Shown: one piece after another, positions 36,946 to 43,903 of the stretch
Position numbering within the stretch: the first letter of the stretch is position 1
Layout: each line of letters starts with the position of its first letter
Assembly: GCF_030378205.1 (NCBI RefSeq)
Contig: NZ_CP127385.1
Coordinates: 7,604,001-7,668,000, forward strand
Reading direction: 5' to 3'
Source of the DNA: Bradyrhizobium sp. NP1
GTDB lineage: Bacteria > Pseudomonadota > Alphaproteobacteria > Rhizobiales > Xanthobacteraceae
DNA: 64,000 nt
Translations under genes and position numbers: made by a program
Notes under the pieces: generated by a model
Seen by the model: the letters and a program-made list of their open reading frames with translations, nothing else
Told to the model about the DNA's origin: nothing
Databases searched by the model: none

Positions 36946-37995
36946 TCAGCACAATCCAGGTAGGCCGGTCCTTGCCCTATTTGACCGACGGGCGCTCACG
37001 GCCGCCTCCCTAAACGAAATGAGTCGCCGCTCGTCCTCATCCCACAAAACCAGCCGTACGCCCCGCAAGCTTTGGAGCAAGGTGATTCGTCCGACGGTGG
37101 CGAGCTGAGGATGGTCCCGCAATACAGCGGGCAACCGATAGCAAGGAATTCGACTGCACAGGTGATGGATGTGGTGGATGCCGATGTTCGCGGTGAACCA
37201 ACGCAAGACACCCGGCAAGTGGTAGTGGGAGCTGCCGTGCAGTGCCGCTTCATGAAAACTCCAGGTCTCGTCATGGGACCAGAAGGTGTCCTCGAACTGG
37301 TGTTGGACATAGAACAGCCAGACGCCGATCGACGCCGCCAGAACCATGATCGGCAGGTGCACAAGCAGGAATGGCCCAAGGCCCACCAGCCGGATCATCG
37401 CAGCGACGAAAATCGCGATGGCGGCGTTCGTTCCCATTGTGCTTAGCCAAGGCCTCCAGCCGTCAACCATCATCCCTATTGGCAATCGATGGCGCAGGAT
37501 GAACAGATACGTGGGACCTACGCCAAACATCACCATGGGATGCCGATAGAGACGATAAAGCATCTGAAGCCATCGAGGCTGCGCAAGAAATTCCCGCACG
37601 GTCAACGTGTCAATGTCGCCCAAGCCCCTGTGATCGAGATTACCTGAACTAGCATGATGGCATGCATGGTTGCGTCGCCAGTAATAGTATGGCGTCAAGG
37701 TCATGACACCGATGACTCGGCCGGTCCAATCGTTCGCAAGACGGCCGCGGAAAAACGAGCCGTGGCCGCAGTCGTGCTGGATCATGAAAAGGCGGACAAG
37801 CAAGCCTGCCGCGGGCGCCACCAGCAACAGGCCAGCCCAATAACCATTGTCAAGAGCAGCCCAGATCAGGATCCAGAGGACAAGAAAGGGCACCGCCGTG
37901 ATCACCAGCTCGAAAACGCCGCGCGCGGTGTTCGGCTCGCGATATTGGGCGAGCAGGTGCGCCAAGGCGCGGGCTTCCGGGGGGCTTTGAACCAC
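36946..37995 (-). CDS. Membrane fatty acid desaturase
   Basis: A 349-residue membrane di-iron desaturase. The three histidine boxes are HDCGH, HACHH and HHIHH, separated by hydrophobic segments in the usual order. HFxDT-like and TANIGIHHIHHL context suggests the acyl-lipid delta-12/omega group. It starts at GTG 37995 with no clear ribosome site, so the start is uncertain. It is followed on the same strand, in the upstream direction, by the slipin gene (stop 89 bases away). A role in membrane fluidity control is likely. Confidence 0.88.
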   Translation of the reverse strand: MVQSPPEARALAHLLAQYREPNTARGVFELVITAVPFLVLWILIWAALDNGYWAGLLLVAPAAGLLVRLFMIQHDCGHGSFFRGRLANDWTGRVIGVMTLTPYYYWRRNHACHHASSGNLDHRGLGDIDTLTVREFLAQPRWLQMLYRLYRHPMVMFGVGPTYLFILRHRLPIGMMVDGWRPWLSTMGTNAAIAIFVAAMIRLVGLGPFLLVHLPIMVLAASIGVWLFYVQHQFEDTFWSHDETWSFHEAALHGSSHYHLPGVLRWFTANIGIHHIHHLCSRIPCYRLPAVLRDHPQLATVGRITLLQSLRGVRLVLWDEDERRLISFREAAVSARRSNRARTGLPGLC

Positions 37996-38084
37996 GTCTA
38001 GACCGCTCTCGAACCTATGTGTTCAAAATCGCGCGCCCAACAACTGGCCCGCGAGCAACAACTCCAGGCCGCACGGACCGTGTG

Positions 38085-39023
38085 TCAAGTTGGCTGGAGC
38101 GCAGGTGGGCGCTCGTCGGCTTTGGAGGCGCCTTTCTGTTGCGTGGAACGGCTGCTCGGCGGCGGAGGCCCGTTCGCATTGGCTGGCGCGGTCTTGTCCT
38201 GCCCTGCCAAAGCCAAGGCGACGACGGGATTCATGCTGTCGACCATCGATGTCGGCATCAGGATCGTGGTGCCGCGTTCCTTGGTCGTCTCATAGATGAT
38301 GTTCATGGCGCGAAGCTGAAGGGCCGCAGGCTGGCCCGCATAGATCGTAGCCGCTTCGACGAACTTGCCGGCGATCGCGGCTTCCGCCGATCCAAGGATG
38401 ACGCGGGCCTGCTTTTCCCGCTCGGCCTGGGCCTGCCGCGACATCGCATCCTGCAAGGCCACCGGGATCGCGACGTCGCGGATCTCGACCGATTTCACCG
38501 AGATGCCCCAGTCCGCCGTTTTGCGTCCGATCTCGCTGCGCAACAGCTCGTCTGCGGCAGTCCGCTCCGACAGGAGCGCTGACAGCATGGACGCGCCGAT
38601 CATCTCGCGCAGCGAGGTCTGGGCGACACGATCGATGGCCTGGCGATAGTCGGTAATATTCAAGGCCGCCTTCTGGGCATCATGGACAAACCAGAAGATG
38701 ATGGCGTCCACATTCACCGGAACCGTGTCTTTCGTCAGGGCCTCCTCGGCGCTGAAAGCGGTAGTCTGAATACGCTCGTCAATGACGGCTACAACGTTGT
38801 CGATGACCGGAATGATGAGGAAGAGGCCGGGCCCCTTCACGCCGCGCAATTTGCCGGCGCGCAGGATAACGAATTTCTGCCAGGTGTTCGCCATCTTCAG
38901 AGCGGAGGCGACGACGATCGCGAAGACCACGAAGATGGCGCCTGGAACGAGGTAGCCTGTCGTAACGAGGGCGGCGCCGACGGCGAGGCAGACGATCGTA
39001 AGGAATACGGTGATCGGATTCAT
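38085..39023 (-). CDS. Slipin family (SPFH/band 7) membrane protein
   Basis: A 312-residue protein with two N-terminal hydrophobic segments (residues 1-45) and a band 7/stomatin domain (WQKFVILRAGKLRGVKGPGLFLIIPVID to about residue 200, including TVPVNVDAIIFWFV and the slipin-like QTSLREMIG), then a coiled-coil-forming AQAEREKQARVILGSAEAAIA region. The C-terminus is a Pro/Ser/Gln-rich tail. Slipins scaffold membrane microdomains and often pair with NfeD proteases, but none is present here. The ATG at 39023 (MNPITVF) is preferred. A perfect TGAGC-N6-GCTCA palindrome lies 58-73 bases upstream of it. Confidence 0.9.
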   Translation of the reverse strand: MNPITVFLTIVCLAVGAALVTTGYLVPGAIFVVFAIVVASALKMANTWQKFVILRAGKLRGVKGPGLFLIIPVIDNVVAVIDERIQTTAFSAEEALTKDTVPVNVDAIIFWFVHDAQKAALNITDYRQAIDRVAQTSLREMIGASMLSALLSERTAADELLRSEIGRKTADWGISVKSVEIRDVAIPVALQDAMSRQAQAEREKQARVILGSAEAAIAGKFVEAATIYAGQPAALQLRAMNIIYETTKERGTTILMPTSMVDSMNPVVALALAGQDKTAPANANGPPPPSSRSTQQKGASKADERPPALQPT

Positions 39024-39080
39024 TTTTGATTCCTGCACAAGAAGTCGTCTTGCATACTGATCCGTATCTGGATGTTTTGC

Positions 39081-39096
39081 TGAGCAATATTGCTCA
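39081..39096. promoter_or_regulatory. Crp/Fnr-like palindrome TGAGCAATATTGCTCA (box 1)
   Basis: A perfect palindrome of two 5-base half-sites separated by 6 bases, extended by C and G to 18 bases. It lies 58 bases upstream of the slipin start codon. The 5-6-5 geometry is that of Crp/Fnr operators (compare TGTGA-N6-TCACA). Confidence 0.6.
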
Positions 39097-39224
39097 GTCC
39101 AAATCCCGCGTTTCACCGCCGAATACGCCGGAGCTGCACGAGAGAATGCGACCGACAAAGGAAGCCAAGGCTGCAATCCTTGCGCCTCGGATGCGCCGGA
39201 TCGCGCCTTAAATTTCGGGAAATG

Positions 39225-39240
39225 TGAGCAATATTGAACA
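39225..39240. promoter_or_regulatory. Crp/Fnr-like box TGAGCAATATTGAACA (box 2)
   Basis: The left half-site is identical to box 1 and the right half is GAACA in place of GCTCA. It lies about 100 bases upstream of the first zinc-ribbon gene, in the slipin/zinc-ribbon divergent spacer. Boxes 2, 3 and 4 share a longer context (GAAANTGAGCAA). Confidence 0.45.
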
Positions 39241-39340
39241 GTAGCGCGCTGCGCAGCGCGACATGTTCATTTCATCGCAACCGCGGTAGCGGCTGCCATG
39301 GGGGCGCGGCATGCTCCCGCCACATATGCAGGAGCATTAT

Positions 39341-39541
39341 ATGCCTGAAGCTTATGCTCGCCCCGAACCATCGCTCATTCCGATCTTGCGGCCACGCTGC
39401 CCGCTGTGTCAGGGCCGCATGATGCTGATCCGCATCGAACCTCGTCAAAACGGTGCTGATCTGCGGACCTTCGAATGCTCCACGTGCGAGCACATCTACA
39501 ACGTGCTGGCTGAGGATCCAACGAAATCCACCGAGGCGTAG
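39341..39541 (+). CDS. Small zinc-ribbon protein 1
   Basis: A 66-residue protein with two CxxC knuckles: RCPLCQGRMM and FECSTCEHIYN, 28 residues apart, predicted to bind one zinc ion. The start is the ATG at 39341 (MPEAYARPEP), because GCAGGAG lies about seven bases upstream; the in-frame ATG at 39311 is less likely. Tandemly followed by a paralogue at 39584. Function unknown. A rubredoxin-like, DNA-binding or ribosome-associated zinc ribbon is possible. Confidence 0.72.
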   Translation: MPEAYARPEPSLIPILRPRCPLCQGRMMLIRIEPRQNGADLRTFECSTCEHIYNVLAEDPTKSTEA

Positions 39542-39583
39542 TGGCCGAACAGCAAGCCCACAATCCTCCAGGGAAGGCGCATC

Positions 39584-39763
39584 ATGAAGGGTCCAAATTG
39601 CCCGGAGTGCAAATGTACGATGGTGCCCACTGCGAATCCGCTCCACCGAATATTCGGGGATGTGCGCGCGTTCGAATGTACGCCATGCACCTACACGATG
39701 CTCGAATATTGCCTTGAGCCGGTGGCGTCCGAGCAAATATCGCAGCCCCACGCTGCGGACTGA
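39584..39763 (+). CDS. Small zinc-ribbon protein 2 (paralogue)
   Basis: A 59-residue frame reading MKGPNCPECKCTMVPTAN and then RAFECTPCTYTMLEYCLEP. The two CxxC pairs line up with those of the preceding gene (CPLC/CSTC against CPEC/CTPC), and the residues after each pair are also related, so the two genes are a tandem duplication. GGGAAGG lies ahead of the ATG, and the spacer from gene 1 is 42 bases. The conserved cysteine spacing in a second, diverged copy supports both being real genes. Confidence 0.68.
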   Translation: MKGPNCPECKCTMVPTANPLHRIFGDVRAFECTPCTYTMLEYCLEPVASEQISQPHAAD

Positions 39764-39789
39764 GGCCGTTGGCCGATGATTACCGAAAG

Positions 39790-39805
39790 TGAGCAATTTT
39801 GAACA
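39790..39805. promoter_or_regulatory. Crp/Fnr-like box TGAGCAATTTTGAACA (box 3)
   Basis: It sits 27 bases past the stop of zinc-ribbon gene 2, in the context CCGAAAG-box-GACA. It shares 14 of 16 bases with box 2. It may serve a transcript running toward the small membrane peptide gene. Confidence 0.42.
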
Positions 39806-39868
39806 GACACCGCGGTGCATGTATGCACTTTGCCAGTCACCGGGGGATTGCACTGTCCGGACCTAATC

Positions 39869-39904
39869 CAACGCCACCAAGCATTATTGAGCTTGGTGGC
39901 GTTG
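39869..39904. terminator. Perfect 14-bp hairpin, possible terminator
   Basis: CAACGCCACCAAGC at 39869-39882 is exactly complementary to GCTTGGTGGCGTTG at 39891-39904 around an 8-base loop. CGCTTTCCCC follows on the plus strand. It would end the zinc-ribbon transcript, although the T-run is short. Confidence 0.55.
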
Positions 39905-39943
39905 CGCTTTCCCCGGTGTCCTCATTCGTTAACTTTTCGAAAG

Positions 39944-39959
39944 TGAGCAAAATGGGACA
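39944..39959. promoter_or_regulatory. Crp/Fnr-like box TGAGCAAAATGGGACA (box 4)
   Basis: An intact left half-site with a degenerate right half (GGACA), in the context TCGAAAG-box-GC. It is the weakest member of the set and lies 240 bases upstream of the small membrane peptide. Confidence 0.3.
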
Positions 39960-40198
39960 GCGCCGAGATAGCGGCGGTTCCAGGGTGTTTCCACCACCGC
40001 CCCTTCGCTGGCATCTGCGGTGAGTGAGAGTGTTACGCTCTCGCCCAAATAGAGGTCACCTCATGCCGTCACTGGCAGTCCGAGACGGCGCGCGACCTCG
40101 CGAGCCTGCCTGACGCGCCTCACGCTCCCGAACGGCGTTCGCGGCAGGCGATGCGAGCCGGCCACGAACTTAAGCAGACGTTCTGCAAGGAGGCTCAA

Positions 40199-40306
40199 AT
40201 GCAAGAGATGGCGTATTTCAAATTACGCGACTGGCTAGTGCCGCCGATCGTGGTCCCCGCGTTTCTACTTCTTCTTGTCGTGATCGTTTCGTTGTACCGG
40301 TCGTGA
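40199..40306 (+). CDS. 35-residue single-helix membrane peptide
   Basis: The frame encodes MQEMAYFKLRDWLVPP, then a hydrophobic helix IVVPAFLLLLVVIVSLY, ending RS. A near-perfect Shine-Dalgarno AAGGAGG sits six bases before the ATG, the strongest ribosome site in this region. The frame is open 16 codons further upstream to an ATG at 40151, but the Shine-Dalgarno decides for 40199. N-terminal charges followed by one helix suggest a regulatory or complex-stabilising membrane microprotein. No family is recognised. Confidence 0.6.
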   Translation: MQEMAYFKLRDWLVPPIVVPAFLLLLVVIVSLYRS

Positions 40307-40357
40307 TTCTTGAGTGCGACATACCGATTTGGCGAGGCGGCGTCTTGGTAGTTTTGC

Positions 40358-40373
40358 TGAGCAGTTTTTCTCA
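40358..40373. promoter_or_regulatory. Crp/Fnr-like box TGAGCAGTTTTTCTCA (box 5)
   Basis: A near-palindrome with half-sites TGAGC and TCTCA at 6-base spacing, preceded by TTTTGC exactly as box 1 is. It lies between the small membrane peptide and the end of the kinase remnant, so its target gene may have been lost. Confidence 0.42.
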
Positions 40374-40377
40374 AGCT

Positions 40378-40706
40378 TCAAACGGCTTTCACCGCATGAC
40401 GAGCAATTGAAGCGGAGGTGCCTTCGCGACCACTCTTCGTCACGATCAGCGCGTTAAGCTGGCGGGCAAGAGCTGCGACGATGCCTGTACCGAGTCCGCC
40501 TTCCGCGACAATCGCGTGCTTCTGCTTGCCATCGCCATTGTCGGACACCGACAGCGTCCATTCCGTTGCGACGGTGTCGCACGTCACCACAATGAGGCCG
40601 CATGTCGTTACATTACCGAATGCGTGCGTCAGCGAATTGATCGCAAGTTCAACGACGCCACACTCCGCCCCAGCTTCCTCCCCATCGGCTCCGTGGGCGG
40701 ACGAGC
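40378..40706 (-). pseudogene. Truncated HWE/HisKA_2 histidine-kinase ATPase domain
   Basis: The minus-strand frame reads VVELAINSLTHAFGNVTTCG, then TEWTLSVSDNGDGK, then GLGTGIVAALARQLNALIVT, the N-box, G1 and G2 motifs of an HWE-type kinase ATPase domain. The frame is closed upstream by a TGA near 40709 and has no start codon or His-containing region, so only the last 100 or so residues of the kinase remain. The break coincides with the end of the overlapping GlsB/YeaQ gene, which points to a deletion that joined the two. Confidence 0.65.
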
Positions 40707-40948
40707 CTGATGATCAAGAGCAGCAATATCGCGCCGATCGCGGCTTCAACGATCTCCGATACGATGCCCGAACCGAAATGGATCCCAAGTTGCGGAAATA
40801 TCCAGCTCGCAATGAACGCCCCCGCTATTCCCACGACGAGATCGCCGACCAGGCCCAAGCCCGTTCCCTGGACGATCTGGGCCGCCAGCCAGCCGGCCGC
40901 GATGCCGACGGCCAATATGACGAGAAGGCTTTCACCCGAAATGTTCAT
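40649..40948 (-). CDS. GlsB/YeaQ/YmgE family small membrane protein with altered C-terminus
   Basis: A 99-residue protein. Residues 1-83 are a typical YeaQ-type stress membrane protein with three glycine-rich helices (LLVILAVGIAAGWLAAQIV, GLVGDLVVGIAGAFIASWIF, AAIGAILLLLIIRLV). The normal family ends about here, but this frame continues with RPRSRWGGSWGGVWRR, read out of frame through the kinase remnant. The ATG at 40948 follows GAGGACACG. Box 6 lies 72-87 bases upstream. The novel tail probably results from a deletion fusion. Confidence 0.82.
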   Translation of the reverse strand: MNISGESLLVILAVGIAAGWLAAQIVQGTGLGLVGDLVVGIAGAFIASWIFPQLGIHFGSGIVSEIVEAAIGAILLLLIIRLVRPRSRWGGSWGGVWRR

Positions 40949-41019
40949 TTTCGTGTCCTCACCATCGAACCGCCGGGCGGCGGTACCATTACAGGATAGA
41001 CTCGAGCGAGGCCGGGCGC

Positions 41020-41035
41020 TGTGCAAAATTGCTCA
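41020..41035. promoter_or_regulatory. Crp/Fnr-like box TGTGCAAAATTGCTCA (box 6)
   Basis: Half-sites TGTGC and GCTCA with a 6-base spacer. It is placed 72 bases upstream of the GlsB/YeaQ start, a position similar to box 1 relative to slipin, as expected for an activator site. Confidence 0.5.
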
Positions 41036-41287
41036 GATGTCGGTCGTTTGAGTGGCGGGTTTTGTTAATGGACCGCTTTCGGACTGTGCAGCGAGCCGGA
41101 TCGGCAAGATACCGGCGATGCCGGTTTCGTCCAGGAGATATCACCTTAATCATCAGGACGACGCGGACCACCGCTGCGAATTGTTGGTCCCGATTTCAGA
41201 TACGTCCACGACAGAAGCAAAATTTGCCCAACACACCGGTTGCCGGACCTGCTAAACTGAGGGCCCCCATCAGACTTTGACGGTTTC

Positions 41288-41965
41288 ATGCCAAAAATGG
41301 CGAAAAGCTCATTTGATCCAAAACTCTTTCTCGCCAAGGTCGGCGAAGGCAAAACCATATTGAAATTTGACAAGAACCAGGTCGTGTTTTCGCAAGGGGA
41401 CGCCGCCGATACGGTTTTCTATATTCAAAAAGGAAGGATCAAGGTTCTCGTTGTCTCCGAGCAGGGCAAGGAAGCGGTGGTCGGAATCCTGGAACGCGGA
41501 CAATTCTTCGGCGAAGGATGCCTCAACGGCCATCCCATGCGGATTTCGACAACAATGGCGATGGAAGATTGCCTGATCACGTCGATCGCGAAAGGCGCGA
41601 TGCTGACGGCGCTTAAAAGCGAGCCAAAGTTCTCGGAGTTGTTCATGACATATCTCCTGAGCCGCAACAGCCGGATCGAGGAAGACCTGATCGATCAGCT
41701 ATTCAATTCGAGCGAGAAGCGGCTCGCGCGCCTTCTCCTGCTTCTGGCAAATTTCGGAAAGGAAGGTACCCCGCAGCCGATTGTGGCCAATGTCAGCCAG
41801 GAGACCCTGGCGGAAATGATCGGCACCACACGCTCCCGGGTCAGCTTTTTCATGAACAAGTTTCGCAAGCTCGGGTTCATTACCTATAACGGCAAGATCG
41901 AGGTTCACAATTCGCTCTTGAACGCGGTCCTTTATGACAAGCCTGAGATCAAGAGGGACGACTGA
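41288..41965 (+). CDS. Crp/Fnr family transcriptional regulator
   Basis: A 225-residue regulator. An N-terminal cyclic nucleotide-binding-type beta barrel (VVFSQGDAADTVFYIQKGRIKVLV to LERGQFFGEGCLNG) is followed by a dimerisation helix and a winged HTH with VSQETLAEMIGTTRSRVSFFMNKFRKLGFI. The recognition helix TTRSRVSFFMNKF lacks the RETV/ESR patterns of Crp and FixK, so its DNA target should differ from TGTGA or TTGAT. It lacks the N-terminal four-Cys cluster of FNR. The Crp/Fnr-like boxes 1-6 all lie within 2.2 kb upstream, making them candidate operators. The start at 41288 could instead be ATG 41297. Confidence 0.92.
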   Translation: MPKMAKSSFDPKLFLAKVGEGKTILKFDKNQVVFSQGDAADTVFYIQKGRIKVLVVSEQGKEAVVGILERGQFFGEGCLNGHPMRISTTMAMEDCLITSIAKGAMLTALKSEPKFSELFMTYLLSRNSRIEEDLIDQLFNSSEKRLARLLLLLANFGKEGTPQPIVANVSQETLAEMIGTTRSRVSFFMNKFRKLGFITYNGKIEVHNSLLNAVLYDKPEIKRDD

Positions 41966-41969
41966 GGTC

Positions 41970-42214
41970 GCCGGGTCGATCATCGCCTGAAACGCTGGCC
42001 GACGATCGTCGGTGGCGGTGTTGCCCGGCTCAACGAACTCGGCCGCGACGTCCCAGCCTTTGGCAACGCAATAGGCGGTGATCTGTCGCTGCTGATCGGG
42101 AATCGGCAGATCGCTCTCCGCCTGGCGTCCCGGAGAGACGCGCAGATAGAGCGCGGCCTTGGCGACTACATTTGCGACCGTCGCATCCGGCGGTGCAGGT
42201 GCTGCGTCGGTCAT
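41970..42214 (-). pseudogene. N-terminal fragment of a serine site-specific recombinase
   Basis: The minus-strand frame reads ALYLRVSPGRQAESDLPIP, then DQQRQITAYCVAKGWDVAAE, then FVEPGNTATDDRRPAFQAMI, the resolvase-type catalytic N-terminus including the YLRVS motif with the nucleophilic Ser. Homology stops near 41970, where the frame runs into antisense of the Crp/Fnr gene's 3' end. About 80 of the usual 500 or so residues remain. It marks past mobile-element activity. Confidence 0.7.
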
Positions 42215-42345
42215 GGTTCCACCAATCGCTGGATTGCATGCATCGGCAACACCAGCCGGAGCGAATCCGGCAGCCGCACGAAGCCGTTTCCTTCATAGAA
42301 GGCGGCAGCGCGCTCACTGATGGCATCCACCACCAGCATCGAGGA
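42211..42345 (-). pseudogene. C-terminal fragment of a GNAT acetyltransferase (TacT-like)
   Basis: The minus-strand frame reads SSMLVVDAISERAAAFYEGN, then GFVRLPDSLRLVLPMHAIQR, then LVEP and stop. This is the conserved C-terminal block of GNAT proteins of the TacT toxin type (VDA-x-AAAFYxxxGF, LxLPM). Its stop TGA overlaps the ATG of the recombinase fragment, so the two once formed a tandem pair. The N-terminal two thirds and any antitoxin gene are missing. Confidence 0.55.
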
Positions 42346-42439
42346 ACCGACCGTGGCGGCGCTCGCCCTTCCTGACGCTCAGAGCGTCGAGGATCTCACC
42401 GCGCTGCTGACCTCGGCGGGGGAGCGCTGGTCGAGACAG

Positions 42440-43075
42440 TTACCGCTCCCGGACTGCGTAGGTCAGGTGGGTCACCCGCTGCGTCGGCTCCGCGCGGACC
42501 GGCTCCAGGGCCACGCGGCCCGCATCCACGCCCTCGAACAGGCGAATTCCGGAGCCGAACAGCACGGGCGAGAGCGCGATCGAGAACTCGTCGATCAGGC
42601 CGGCGTTCACGTACTCCAGGATCGTTGCGCCGCCGCCCGCGATGCGGACGTCCCGGTCGCCGGCGGCCCCGCGGGCCTGGTCGAGCGCAGTCTCGATGCC
42701 GTCGTTGACGAAGTGGAAGGTGGTCCCGCCCGGCCGCGCCCAGGGGTCACGCGTCTCGTGCGTCACGACGAAGACCGGCGTGTGGAACGGCGCCTCCTCC
42801 GGCCACGCCTGCTCGCCGAGGTCGAACATGCGCTTGCCCATGACGCTCGCGCCGGTGCGCTCGAACGTCTCCTGCACGATGTCGTTGTCGCGTCCCTCCT
42901 CGCCGCCCTCGCCGAGCTTCAGCCTCTCCCGGAAGAACCGCTGCGGGAAGATCCACTGCTGCAGTTCCATCCACTGCGCCATCCAGCGCTGCACGTCCGG
43001 TTCGTCCCTACGCTCCTCGGGAGCGATGAACCCGTCCAGCGACATCGTCACGCTGAAGAACACCTTTCCGGCCAT
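42440..43075 (-). CDS. Dihydrofolate reductase/RibD C-terminal-like family protein
   Basis: A 211-residue cytosolic protein with the RibD_C/DHFR-like Rossmann pattern: KVFFSVTMSLDGFIAPEER at the N-terminus, GKRMFDLGEQAWPE, PVFVVTHETRD, and the nucleotide-binding RDVRIAGGGATILEYVNAGLIDEF. These proteins are thought to be NADPH-dependent reductases, but they rarely act on dihydrofolate. Last gene of the ArsR/SRPBCC/DHFR-like operon; its ATG overlaps the upstream stop by one base. Confidence 0.9.
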   Translation of the reverse strand: MAGKVFFSVTMSLDGFIAPEERRDEPDVQRWMAQWMELQQWIFPQRFFRERLKLGEGGEEGRDNDIVQETFERTGASVMGKRMFDLGEQAWPEEAPFHTPVFVVTHETRDPWARPGGTTFHFVNDGIETALDQARGAAGDRDVRIAGGGATILEYVNAGLIDEFSIALSPVLFGSGIRLFEGVDAGRVALEPVRAEPTQRVTHLTYAVRER

Positions 43076-43551
43076 CAGCCTTCAACTCCCTTCCGAACGA
43101 TCTCGGTGACGTAGGCAGCCAGCTTGCTCAGGGTCTGCTGGCCACCCTCGATCGCGTGGTACTTCTCGACCACCTCGTCGCGCATCTCTCTGGTAGGGAA
43201 CACTGTGCGCATCTCGATCCTGGTCGTCGCGCCGTCGGGCGCGAACGTGAGGACCGACTCGAAGGCGTTCGGGTCGCCGCGCCGCTCACCGTGCAGCAGC
43301 GCGATCCGCTCCGGCGAGGCGATCTCGGTCCAGGAGATCCACTCCTGGTAGTCCGTCCCGTCCGGTCCATGCATCACGAAGTCCCACTCCCCGCCGACGC
43401 GGAACTCGAACGCCCGCGTGGTGGTTGTGAACCCCTCCGGTCCCCACCATCGCGACAGGTGCCGGACTTCGGTGAACGCCTCGAACACCAGCTCCCGTGG
43501 GGCACTAATGACCCGGGAGATAACGATCTCGCGGTCGGCCGTCGCTGCCAT
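43075..43551 (-). CDS. SRPBCC (AHSA1-like) domain protein
   Basis: A 158-residue START/AHSA1-like hydrophobic-ligand-binding protein: REIVISRVISAPRELVFEAF, WWGPEGFTTTTRAFEFRVGG, EWDFVMHGPDG and the final helix EKYHAIEGGQQTLSKLAAYV. Second gene of the operon, three bases after the ArsR stop. ArsR-SRPBCC pairs are widespread and poorly characterised. Confidence 0.92.
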   Translation of the reverse strand: MAATADREIVISRVISAPRELVFEAFTEVRHLSRWWGPEGFTTTTRAFEFRVGGEWDFVMHGPDGTDYQEWISWTEIASPERIALLHGERRGDPNAFESVLTFAPDGATTRIEMRTVFPTREMRDEVVEKYHAIEGGQQTLSKLAAYVTEIVRKGVEG

Positions 43552-43554
43552 CGA

Positions 43555-43896
43555 TCACTCCTTCTTCCTTGCCTGCTTGAGCTCCTGCACGTACGCGTCC
43601 AGCCGGTCGAAGCTCTCATTCCAGAACCGCTCGAAACCGCCGGTCCACTCGTGAACCGGTCGCAGCCCGCGGGCGTCAAGGCCGTACAGGCGCTGCTTGC
43701 CTGCCTTGCGGTCCCGCACGAGCCCGACATCCCGGAGCACCCGCAGGTGTTTCGACGCCCCCGGCTGAGTCATCCCCAACTCCTGGGCCAACTCGGTCAC
43801 CGGCCGCTCACCCGCCCGCAGCAGTGTCAGGATCTCCCGTCGCTGCGGCTCGGCGATCGCGTTGAAGACGTCCGACGTCGTCGCTGCTCGTGCCAT
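43555..43896 (-). CDS. ArsR family HTH transcriptional regulator
   Basis: A 113-residue winged-helix repressor: FNAIAEPQRREILTLLRAGE, then VTELAQELGMTQPGASKHLR, then VLRDVGLVRDRKAGKQRLYG. It lacks the CxC arsenic motif, so it does not sense arsenite in the classical way. The start is placed at 43896 (MARAATTSD) because the promoter at 43904-43931 predicts transcription beginning at or within a base of this ATG; ATGs at 43905 and 43908 would fall inside the -10 element. First gene of the operon with SRPBCC and DHFR-like genes. Confidence 0.88.
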   Translation of the reverse strand: MARAATTSDVFNAIAEPQRREILTLLRAGERPVTELAQELGMTQPGASKHLRVLRDVGLVRDRKAGKQRLYGLDARGLRPVHEWTGGFERFWNESFDRLDAYVQELKQARKKE

Positions 43897-43903
43897 GGGC
43901 GCC

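Larger units (their letters stand above)
39764..40198. other. Intergenic region with operator-like boxes and a hairpin
   Basis: About 435 bases without a convincing gene. It holds boxes 3 and 4 (39790 and 39944) and a strong hairpin (39869-39904). A 16-codon frame, MPSLAVRDGARPREPA, starts at 40063 after AGAGGT and could be a leader peptide, but this cannot be supported further. Confidence 0.5.

Noticed and set aside
39799..40023. 74-codon plus-strand frame
   Set aside because: It contains a regulatory box and the 39869 hairpin and has no homology-like features.
41205..41232. A seventh Crp/Fnr-like box (AAGCAAAATTTGCCC) before the regulator gene
   Set aside because: The half-sites are degenerate and the spacing is 7, so autoregulation is not claimed.
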